Shown here piece after piece: positions 1-5,256 of a stretch of 5,256 nt of DNA. Numbering within the stretch: position 1 is the stretch's first letter; each line of letters begins with the position of its first letter. The notes below the pieces were generated by a model. It did no database searches, was not told where the DNA came from, and saw only the letters and a list, made by a program, of their open reading frames with translations. This DNA comes from Bacillota bacterium (GTDB taxonomy: Bacteria; Bacillota; Bacilli; Tumebacillales; Effusibacillaceae), in assembly GCA_020059765.1 (NCBI GenBank), contig JAGVBM010000074.1:1-5256 (forward strand), given 5' to 3'. The position numbers were made by a program, and so were the translations under genes.

Positions 1-69
1 ATGATTGTCTTAAGTTTTACTGGATTATGGTTGTGGGTAAACCTAACTGTTAAAAAAAGTTTGTTATAA
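1..69 (+). CDS. Possible C-terminal end of a membrane protein (partial, cut by window edge)
   Basis: The first reading frame is open from the left edge to a TAA at 67-69, giving 22 residues. It is strongly hydrophobic (IVLSFTGLWLWV) and ends in a short basic tail (VKKSLL), the usual look of a last transmembrane helix followed by a cytoplasmic end. The TGLWLW stretch resembles the final helix of PepSY-associated transmembrane proteins, but this is weak evidence on so few residues. The frame happens to begin with ATG at position 1, but no upstream sequence is visible, so I read it as a gene tail rather than a 22-residue peptide. The stop lies 17 nt before the lipoprotein start, on the same strand, which suggests one operon. 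It could also be chance coding. Confidence 0.42.
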   Translation: MIVLSFTGLWLWVNLTVKKSLL

Positions 70-86
70 AAAAGGAGAAATAATTC

Positions 87-566
87 ATGAATAGTAGGAT
101 ACTTGGACTTGCAGCCGGAACCATATTGGTTTTCGGACTAACAGGATGCGGATCTGCACAAGATCATGCCGCATCCGGACATACGCAACATGAACATGAA
201 CATCATAATCAAACCAACACTTCTCAACAAGAGGATTCGGTGACAAGCAACCAATCGCCATTAGAAAAAGCATTTCAAGACGAATTAACCGGATTTTCAA
301 CTATCGAAGATGATATCAGTAAAGGGAATTACAAGGATGCAGCCACAATAGCCGATACTCTTCACGAAGAATTCCATGCTGTGATTTTCCCACCTTTAAA
401 AGATAAAAAAGGAAACGAATATGCAAAAAGTATCCATGGGAAGTATGACGAATTACAAGATGCAATAAAGGATCAGCATACCGAAAAAATTTCAGACCTG
501 ATTAAGGTGAATCGGGACAATCTTCATACGGTTGCGGGAATTCTGGGTATCTCATTATCAAAATAA
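87..566 (+). CDS. His-rich small lipoprotein of unknown function
   Basis: A complete 159-residue protein with a clear ATG start; AAGGAG at 72-77 sits 9 nt upstream. The N-terminus is a lipoprotein signal peptide: basic residue Arg4, hydrophobic core 5-17, and lipobox LTGC at 18-21, so mature protein should start at lipid-modified Cys21 and sit on the outer face of the membrane. Residues 26-40 form a His-rich segment (His27, 32, 35, 37, 39, 40), followed by a polar Asn/Gln/Ser linker to about 57. The rest (58-159) looks all-helical and amphipathic, with more histidines at 93, 97, 117, 131 and 147; His93 and His97 are four apart, as on one helix face. The His-rich part suggests transition-metal binding (inference). 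I do not recognise the family; there is a faint likeness to helical EfeO/imelysin-type periplasmic domains. It probably shares a transcript with the membrane-protein tail just upstream. It is notably more AT-rich than the PTS genes it converges on. Confidence 0.88.
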   Translation: MNSRILGLAAGTILVFGLTGCGSAQDHAASGHTQHEHEHHNQTNTSQQEDSVTSNQSPLEKAFQDELTGFSTIEDDISKGNYKDAATIADTLHEEFHAVIFPPLKDKKGNEYAKSIHGKYDELQDAIKDQHTEKISDLIKVNRDNLHTVAGILGISLSK

Positions 567-581
567 AATCTGTTTCCACCC

Positions 582-908
582 TCATTCCGTTTCCAAACAT
601 CCATTGTCCCGCAGTTTCCCGCATAATTTCACAATCGTCCCGCTTAACTGCAATTCGGTTACCCCGCTCATCAAATGATTTTGTCCGTGAACCATCAACA
701 GAGACGGAGTGGCAGTCAATTCGCCGCCTGCTTCCTTCGCAATCAGCTCGCTGTGCAGACTATGCGCCATATCCAATTCCTTGCGCGCAGCGGCAAGTTT
801 TTCCTCCGCTTGTTCCATTTGCCCGTCCATCGCCAGCTCAACGGCTTCCATCGCTTCATTTTTCGCTTGTCCCGCATGAAGGATAATGGTGAAGATCAAT
901 TGTTCCAT
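582..908 (-). CDS. PTS lactose/cellobiose-family EIIA component
   Basis: A 108-residue cytoplasmic phosphocarrier, normal length for the PTS EIIA Lac family (LacF, ChbA, LicA). It accepts phosphate from HPr on a histidine and passes it to EIIB. Family signs are the start MEQLIFTIILHAG, the helical middle with KEAGGE at 58-63, and the active-site block LLMVHGQNHLM at 70-80. His74 aligns with the phosphorylated His of S. aureus LacA (His78) and E. coli ChbA (His89). Residue 77 is Asn where the family normally has Asp, the ligand of the metal at the trimer axis; His78 is kept. I chose the ATG at 906-908 because MEQLIF matches the family start and AGGA lies 8 nt upstream. An ATG at 915-917 is the alternative, adding three residues. 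The start lies inside the end of the EIIC gene (53-nt overlap). Last gene of the operon; its stop is 15 nt from the stop of the converging lipoprotein gene. Confidence 0.92.
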   Translation of the reverse strand: MEQLIFTIILHAGQAKNEAMEAVELAMDGQMEQAEEKLAAARKELDMAHSLHSELIAKEAGGELTATPSLLMVHGQNHLMSGVTELQLSGTIVKLCGKLRDNGCLETE

Positions 909-2265
909 TGTCGCCATCCTGTGCAACCACCCCTTCCGCATCGGCCAGCAGCCGTTTTTCCCAGATTTTAAAGAACGGATAATAGATCAAGGCCGCGATG
1001 AGCAAATCCACCGCCTGCAATGCGGCTCCCCGCCAACTTCCGTCCGCCAGAAACCCGCCGAGAAATACCGGCATGGTCAGCGGCGGCTGCAGGGTTGGAA
1101 CCGGCACAAGGCCCATTTTCATCACCAAATAATTTAGAGTTACAATCACACTTGGAGATGTCAGAAACGGAATCACCATAATCGGATTCAGTGCAATCGG
1201 AACACCAAATGTAATCGGTTCGTTAATATTGAACACCCCCGGCATCAGGGAGACCCGTCCGACGCTTTTCAGCTGCTGGGATTTCGACCATAACAGCATG
1301 AACACAAGCGGCAGGGTCGCGCCCGACCCGCCCAGATGGGCGTACATGTGAAAAAATGGCTCCGACACGATGTGGGTCGCCGGTTGTCCTGCGCCAATGC
1401 TTGCGATATTGGCCTGCAAATTCGTTTGCCACAACGGATACGCCACAGACGACACCACGTTCATCCCGTGAATTCCAACCGACCAAAGCAGCATCATCAA
1501 GATGATTTGCAAGACGGCGGAAGGCAGGGTATCGGATGCCTGAACCAAAAACCCCAACTTGGCCATGATCACTTTCGGCATGGTCAAAGCAGTAGCCGGA
1601 TCCAGCGGCTGCGGCGAAGACGAAGCGGTTGCCCACCATTCCAGCAGAAACGCGATTCCTACGGAGAGAAATGCAGGAATCATGATTTCAAATGATTTGG
1701 CCACATTTCCCGGTACGGAGGAGGGCAATTTGATGATGAATCCGTATCGATACAGGAGACGATTCAACTCGACGACTCCGATTCCGGTCAGGATGGCGAT
1801 AAACAGTCCGACAGCCCCCAAGTTTTCAACGAATTGGCTGACGTGAATCGCTTCCAGCCCGAGCAGCCCCCCGTCACCCGTAATCCCGATGGGAACGCAA
1901 AACACAAGCAGCGTTGCAACAGACGTAAGCCCCAAACGACTGGCGTCCATCTTGTAATACTGGGAGAGATGATACGCCACCCCGTATCCAACCCACATCG
2001 CGATCAGTCCGAATGTAAATTGAAACGGGATAAACAAAATCGGCCGGTAACGGATCAGCCACTGGTTGATCGCCCCGAGAACCCCGTCTGAAACGCTTGC
2101 CGGGATCGGAGGAATGACAAAAATCAAAAAAATCGAACCCACAATAATCATCGGCAGTGCGCTGCCGATGAAAGCATTGCGGATCGCCTGCATGTAACGA
2201 TTTTCCACAATCCGCACGGTGGCGGGCAATAACATGCGTTCCATCCATTGCAACAGATTATTCAT
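856..2265 (-). CDS. PTS lactose/cellobiose-family EIIC membrane permease
   Basis: A 469-residue integral membrane protein that carries the sugar across the membrane while EIIB phosphorylates it. The N-terminus (LLPATVRIVENRYMQAIRNA, 12-31) is the usual amphipathic lead of the family. Hydrophobic segments lie near 31-55, 75-97, 111-130, 149-167, 193-212, 248-265, 314-326, 355-385 and 414-432, in keeping with the ten-helix fold known for Bacillus ChbC. The substrate-site signatures are present: GIHGMN at 264-269, with His266 matching the key His, and NEPITFGVP at 348-356, with Glu349 matching the key Glu, followed by NPIMVIPF. Family length is about 430-450; here about 25 hydrophilic residues follow WEKRLL, encoded over and just before the EIIA start. 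The ATG overlaps the EIIB stop as ATGA, with GAGGGG just upstream, so the two are translationally coupled. Likely substrates are cellobiose, chitobiose or another beta-linked disaccharide; the sequence does not decide between them. Confidence 0.95.
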   Translation of the reverse strand: MNNLLQWMERMLLPATVRIVENRYMQAIRNAFIGSALPMIIVGSIFLIFVIPPIPASVSDGVLGAINQWLIRYRPILFIPFQFTFGLIAMWVGYGVAYHLSQYYKMDASRLGLTSVATLLVFCVPIGITGDGGLLGLEAIHVSQFVENLGAVGLFIAILTGIGVVELNRLLYRYGFIIKLPSSVPGNVAKSFEIMIPAFLSVGIAFLLEWWATASSSPQPLDPATALTMPKVIMAKLGFLVQASDTLPSAVLQIILMMLLWSVGIHGMNVVSSVAYPLWQTNLQANIASIGAGQPATHIVSEPFFHMYAHLGGSGATLPLVFMLLWSKSQQLKSVGRVSLMPGVFNINEPITFGVPIALNPIMVIPFLTSPSVIVTLNYLVMKMGLVPVPTLQPPLTMPVFLGGFLADGSWRGAALQAVDLLIAALIYYPFFKIWEKRLLADAEGVVAQDGDNGTIDLHHYPSCGTSEK

Positions 2266-2576
2266 TGCATCCCCTCTTCCTGAAACAGACTGAGGGCTTG
2301 CCGCAGCGCTTTGGCCCCATCGGCGGTTGCGTAAATCATCCCGTCCACCACTCCGACAGGTTTCCCGTATTTTTCCACAGTCGGCCGCATATAGCGTACC
2401 TGCGGAGCCAACAGAAACACATCTGTCGTTTCGGCCCGCTCCGCCAATTCACTGGTGCCGATAGCGAAGATATCGACCTTTGCTTGTGCCGCCGTTGCCG
2501 CCCGTTCCATCGCCTGCACCAACAAACTGGTAGACAATCCGAAACTGCAAACGAGTGCGATTCGCTTATACGCCAA
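2262..2576 (-). CDS. PTS lactose/cellobiose-family EIIB component
   Basis: A 104-residue cytoplasmic EIIB that takes phosphate from EIIA on a cysteine and gives it to the sugar bound to EIIC. The protein opens with the first beta strand and phosphate loop, YKRIALVCSFGLSTSLLV (3-20), with Cys10 as the phosphorylated residue. LLAPQVRYM at 55-63 is the second family signature (LGPQVRY in CelA/LicB/ChbB), and the C-terminal helix ends the protein at usual family length. I chose the TTG start at 2574-2576 because a strong GGAGGTG lies 6 nt upstream and the protein then begins right at the first strand. A longer frame opens at 2648 but adds 24 residues with no family match, encoded inside the regulator gene. 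With the TTG start the gene overlaps the end of the regulator by 11 nt and overlaps EIIC as ATGA. In LevR/CelR systems this type of EIIB also phosphorylates the regulator, so it is probably both transporter part and signal. Confidence 0.93.
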   Translation of the reverse strand: MAYKRIALVCSFGLSTSLLVQAMERAATAAQAKVDIFAIGTSELAERAETTDVFLLAPQVRYMRPTVEKYGKPVGVVDGMIYATADGAKALRQALSLFQEEGMQ

Positions 2577-5256
2577 TTCGAACACCTCCAAGCAATCTGG
2601 CCAGGTTGACAGATTCACTGTAAGGAATCTCGATTCCCCAATCAGCAAACGTCCGATTCATAATTTCGCGGATGGTGGTCAAATCTGCCCGCTGTTCCAG
2701 CTGCAAATCCTGCAAATCTTGCGTGAAGTCCTGTGCGAAGCCCTGGCCATTCGCTCTTTCAGACGGCCACTTCCCGGTCTCCAGCCGTTTTTCAATCGCC
2801 AGAACGAGATGCATCGTGACGCCGATCCTTGTATCCAGGTCCGGATCGACAGGCCACCGCTCGGCAATTTGCTCGATCCCTTGCGCGATTGCCGGAACGG
2901 CATAATACGGATTGATTCGTTTGACGGTACCTCGCAACGTTTGCATCAATGCGTCCCATGCTGCGTCCGGTTCGGAACGGACTGTCGGAACGGCGGTCGG
3001 CACAGTTACTGTTAGGGCAGTCGACTCAGCAGCAGATGCAGCAGTCGACTCGGCTGCTGATACGGCGGTCGGCACGGCAGCCGGCAAGTCCCTTGGCGTC
3101 AGGGAAGCATCAATCAGATGGGTAATTCTCCGAATCCCGTCTCCCATCAAAATTTCTTGCGCACTGATAAACGGCACATCATCCATCCGCGGATTGAGTG
3201 TGCCCGCAATCGCCAGCGGTTTTCGGTCACCCAGCCATTTGGCCAAACGGTCCGGTGTTTCTTCGAAGGAACTGATCGAGACCGGAACGATTTGCAGTTC
3301 GTAATCGTCGGGAACTTTCAGTTGTTCTTCCAGAACCGATTTTATTTGGACGGCCGAACCCTCCCCTGTCACACATACGACCGGCAATACCCCTGTCCGC
3401 AGAGGCGAATAGGCATCTTTTGCCGGCAAGAACAACAGACCGCCCTGCATCACCGATTCATACACCGAATCCAGGGTGGACGAGCTTACAGCTGCCTTGC
3501 GCACCGCTTCCATCAAGACAAATGTGCTTACATTGGGAATCGTGCGAACGGGAATTTGCGTCCGTTCCTGAATGATTTGGCCAAAGGTCACCAACGACCC
3601 CATGTCCACCAACAAAGCAATGCCTTTTCCTTCGTCAATGCTGCGGGCCGTCATGATTGCTTGTTCCAATACAAGATCCGGGTCCATGTCCATTCGCATG
3701 TCGATCGCCGCTCCATGCGACGTAGCAAGGAGTTGATGAACAACTTCCAGCATGGACGATGCGGTGGAACTTCCATGCGCAATCACCAGTACTCCGACTT
3801 TGGGAGAGGGAGTCTGTTCCAATACTGAGAGCAAAATGGTGGCAAGAAAACCGATTTCATTGTCCGGCAGCGCAAGGCCGGTCTGTTTTTCAAACAGCTG
3901 CGCCATTTCCCGTCCCGTTTCATATTCCACCTGCGCCTGTTTCCGAATGGCGGCAAGTCCCGGGTTGGGAATGGCGTGACCCGCCTTAAGCCGATCAATC
4001 GCAGCTCTCAGATGCAGCGCCGCGCCGAATACGGTCTGCGACGGAAAGATTCTGTCCAATTTGCGGGAAGCCAGGTCAAACATTTCCTCTGCAATTCCCA
4101 TCAACGGTTCCCCGACAATCCGGATAATATCTTGTCTGCGTGAGGCAAACTGACTCGTAACGTTTTCCAGAAATTTACGGAAATACACATCAATATCAAC
4201 GGAGAGAACGTTGTTGATCTCCTCTTCGCTTAATCCCCGTCTTCGTAATTCATAAGCCTGCCGTTCCAGAATTTCATACAGACTTTCATCCGTTGGCCGG
4301 TTGACCTCCATTTCTGCTCCGTTCAGGTTCAATCCGGCAGTCCAGTTCTCCAGCAAACGATCCAGTTCTTTCCGCTTCTCCGGAATCTGCAGGAGCCCCT
4401 GCCGCACGTGATCCGAGGCGTGTTCCAGCGTCACTTCCAGCCTGTTTGCCTTGGCATCGTGAATCTGCATTACGAATGCTCTGGCTGACAGCAGCTGAAT
4501 CTCGCTTTTCAGTTGTCCCACATTGCCGGGACAGTCGAACAATAAAAGCGCTTTCAATACCTCCGGCACGATCTGAAAAGGACGCTGTACACGAGCGCTT
4601 TCTTCAGAAAAGAAATGCTGCAGCAATTGAAACCGCTCTTCCAATGTCCGTTCTGCAATAGAAGGAATCGGAATGATCATCGGGATTCGCCTGACAAATG
4701 TCATTAACAGACTGGACTTCGGGTTTTCCGTGGTGGCGGCAATCAGTCGGATATTCGCCGTCCGGTGCACCTCTGTTTCACCCAATCTGCGGAATATCCC
4801 TTTGTCCAACAACTGAAACAGCATTTCCTGCCCCTCGGGGGGAAGACGATGCACCTCATCCAAAAAAAGGATCCCGTCGTCCGCTTTTTCCACGATACCG
4901 GAACGGTCACGATCCGCACCGGTATAAGCCCCTTTTTCCACACCGAACAGTTGGGCCAACAACAATTGGGGATTGTGGGCATAATCGGCGCAGTTAAACG
5001 AAATGTACGGCGCATTTGGTTGCAGCTGCCCCATTTCCACCGCAAATTGATACATACTGTCGGCAAACATGGTTTTCCCGACGCCGGTGGGACCGGTCAA
5101 CAAGGTGTGCAGCCCGCGGGGCGGATATAAGATGGCCGCTTTTGCAAGTTCAATCGGTTTCTTTAGCGATCGGTTTCGGCCGATCAGCAAATCAAAAGCG
5201 GACGTGGCCGGAATCTCCCGCCTCGTTTCAAAGGCATGGCCCGGCGTACCCTTTAC
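2566..5256 (-). CDS. LevR/CelR-type sigma-54-dependent PTS regulator (partial, N-terminus outside window)
   Basis: The frame is open from the right edge to TAA at 2566; 896 residues are visible. A TTG at 5188-5190 could be taken for a start, but it falls at the conserved entry to the AAA+ domain (FDLLIGRN), so the real start and the expected N-terminal HTH lie off-window. Numbering from the edge, the order is: AAA+ sigma-54 module about 20-290, with Walker A GPTGVGKT 55-62, sigma-54 contact loop GAYTGA 109-114, Walker B ILFLDE 129-134, sensor I near 169-176 and sensor II PGNVGQLK 243-250; PRD1 with His415; EIIA-Man-like domain with AHGSS and His494; EIIB-Gat-like domain with Cys628 in VVCVTGEG; a repeat linker 729-760; PRD2 with His816. 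His415 and His494 sit 91 residues before LevR His506 and His585 (recalled positions), so about 91 residues should be missing. Expected role: activation of the PTS promoter, stimulated by HPr-P and inhibited by EIIB-P at PRD2. The first of four overlapping genes. CelR-like is more apt than LevR, given the Lac-family partner genes. Confidence 0.94.
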   Translation of the reverse strand, partial: VKGTPGHAFETRREIPATSAFDLLIGRNRSLKKPIELAKAAILYPPRGLHTLLTGPTGVGKTMFADSMYQFAVEMGQLQPNAPYISFNCADYAHNPQLLLAQLFGVEKGAYTGADRDRSGIVEKADDGILFLDEVHRLPPEGQEMLFQLLDKGIFRRLGETEVHRTANIRLIAATTENPKSSLLMTFVRRIPMIIPIPSIAERTLEERFQLLQHFFSEESARVQRPFQIVPEVLKALLLFDCPGNVGQLKSEIQLLSARAFVMQIHDAKANRLEVTLEHASDHVRQGLLQIPEKRKELDRLLENWTAGLNLNGAEMEVNRPTDESLYEILERQAYELRRRGLSEEEINNVLSVDIDVYFRKFLENVTSQFASRRQDIIRIVGEPLMGIAEEMFDLASRKLDRIFPSQTVFGAALHLRAAIDRLKAGHAIPNPGLAAIRKQAQVEYETGREMAQLFEKQTGLALPDNEIGFLATILLSVLEQTPSPKVGVLVIAHGSSTASSMLEVVHQLLATSHGAAIDMRMDMDPDLVLEQAIMTARSIDEGKGIALLVDMGSLVTFGQIIQERTQIPVRTIPNVSTFVLMEAVRKAAVSSSTLDSVYESVMQGGLLFLPAKDAYSPLRTGVLPVVCVTGEGSAVQIKSVLEEQLKVPDDYELQIVPVSISSFEETPDRLAKWLGDRKPLAIAGTLNPRMDDVPFISAQEILMGDGIRRITHLIDASLTPRDLPAAVPTAVSAAESTAASAAESTALTVTVPTAVPTVRSEPDAAWDALMQTLRGTVKRINPYYAVPAIAQGIEQIAERWPVDPDLDTRIGVTMHLVLAIEKRLETGKWPSERANGQGFAQDFTQDLQDLQLEQRADLTTIREIMNRTFADWGIEIPYSESVNLARLLGGVRIGV
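2583..2589 (-). promoter_or_regulatory. Ribosome binding site that sets the EIIB start
   Basis: GGAGGTG on the minus strand, 6 nt before the TTG at 2576. It is a near-perfect Shine-Dalgarno sequence and is the reason for choosing TTG over the in-frame GTG at 2585, which overlaps it and so cannot use it. It lies within the last codons of the regulator gene, so ribosomes finishing the regulator at 2566 end just past the EIIB start, which favours coupling. Confidence 0.8.
2701..2733 (-). repeat. Short 9-nt degenerate tandem repeat within PRD2
   Basis: On the minus strand CARGAYTT-type units follow one another and encode QDFTQDLQDLQ (visible residues 842-852 of the regulator). It lies in a Gln/Asp-rich stretch between the His816 half of PRD2 and its C-terminal half, probably a surface loop. 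Repeat expansion is a reasonable origin, but the tract is short and could be ordinary coding bias. Confidence 0.45.
2977..3072 (-). repeat. In-frame 24-nt tandem repeat (four octapeptide units) in the regulator
   Basis: Four imperfect 24-nt units encode PTAVSAAE, STAASAAE, STALTVTV and PTAVPTVR. The outer units share ACGGCGGTCGG (plus-strand sense; 2990-3000 and 3062-3072) exactly 72 nt apart. The inner units share GCAGTCGACTC (3017-3027 and 3041-3051) exactly 24 nt apart. The result is a flexible Ala/Thr/Ser/Val/Pro linker between the EIIB-like and PRD2 domains. The period is a multiple of three, so copy-number change would keep the frame. Confidence 0.85.

Noticed and set aside
1..86. Sigma-70-type promoter for the lipoprotein
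   Set aside because: AT-rich hexamer-like stretches exist, such as TATAAA near 65-70, but no -35/-10 pair has acceptable spacing and most of the region looks like the tail of an upstream coding sequence.
2085..2105. Possible CcpA cre site (TGAAACGCTTGCC)
   Set aside because: One base is missing from the cre spacing and it lies in the middle of EIIC coding sequence.
2544..2559. TCGCAC...TTGCA on the minus strand, resembling a sigma-54 promoter
   Set aside because: Spacing is one base short, the invariant GG is missing, and it lies inside the EIIB gene encoding the conserved active-site strand.
2455..3015. Plus-strand open frame of 186 codons antisense to the EIIB/regulator junction
   Set aside because: Same reasoning: an antisense shadow of GC-rich genes, spanning a junction already explained by overlapping coding.
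3617..3631. Possible -24/-12 sigma-54 element on the minus strand (GG, 10 nt, GC, with TTGC at the -12)
   Set aside because: It matches only the GG and TTGC cores, misses most of TGGCACG, lies in the middle of the regulator coding sequence encoding conserved EIIA-domain residues, and is about 1 kb from EIIB.
3118..3828. Long plus-strand open frame of 236 codons antisense to the regulator
   Set aside because: It lies wholly opposite a gene with strong domain matches, has no clear ribosome binding site, and its product is a Arg/His/Gln-rich shadow with no recognisable motif.
5188..5190. TTG as the start of the regulator
   Set aside because: The frame stays open to the window edge, there is no good ribosome binding site, and the TTG falls at the conserved entry to the AAA+ domain; family members have an HTH region before this point.

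Overview
The window looks like chromosomal DNA of a Gram-positive Bacillota, probably order Bacillales. The evidence is strong AGGAG-type ribosome binding sites, TTG start codons, a Gram-positive-style lipoprotein, and a phosphotransferase (PTS) operon driven by a LevR/CelR-type sigma-54 activator, a regulator class centred on Bacillota. I cannot fix the genus from the sequence.

Layout. Positions 1-566 (+ strand) are AT-rich. They hold a 22-codon piece that looks like the C-terminal end of a membrane protein cut by the window edge, then a complete 159-residue His-rich lipoprotein. Positions 582-5256 (- strand, read right to left) are clearly more GC-rich. They hold a compact four-gene PTS locus: a LevR/CelR-type activator whose N-terminus lies beyond the right edge, then Lac-family EIIB (cellobiose type), EIIC and EIIA. 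Every junction in this locus overlaps (11, 4 and 53 nt), so the genes are almost certainly cotranscribed and translationally coupled. The two blocks converge, with only 15 nt between the lipoprotein stop and the EIIA stop. There is no stretch over 300 nt without a gene.

How the genes work together. EIIC carries a beta-linked disaccharide, or a related sugar, across the membrane. Phosphate passes from HPr to EIIA (His74), to EIIB (Cys10), to the sugar. The regulator carries an AAA+ sigma-54 module plus PRD1, EIIA-Man-like, EIIB-Gat-like and PRD2 domains. By analogy with B. subtilis LevR and Listeria CelR it should read the phosphorylation state of HPr and of its cognate EIIB and activate a -24/-12 promoter. 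I see no convincing promoter of that kind in the window, so it probably lies further upstream or elsewhere. No phospho-glycosidase is present, so the exact sugar is not settled.

Most of the window is a recognisable PTS operon rather than a new system. The parts most worth a second look are an in-frame four-copy octapeptide repeat inserted between the EIIB-like and PRD2 domains of the regulator, an Asp-to-Asn change at the usual metal-site position of EIIA, and the uncharacterised His-rich lipoprotein next to a possible PepSY-type membrane protein tail.
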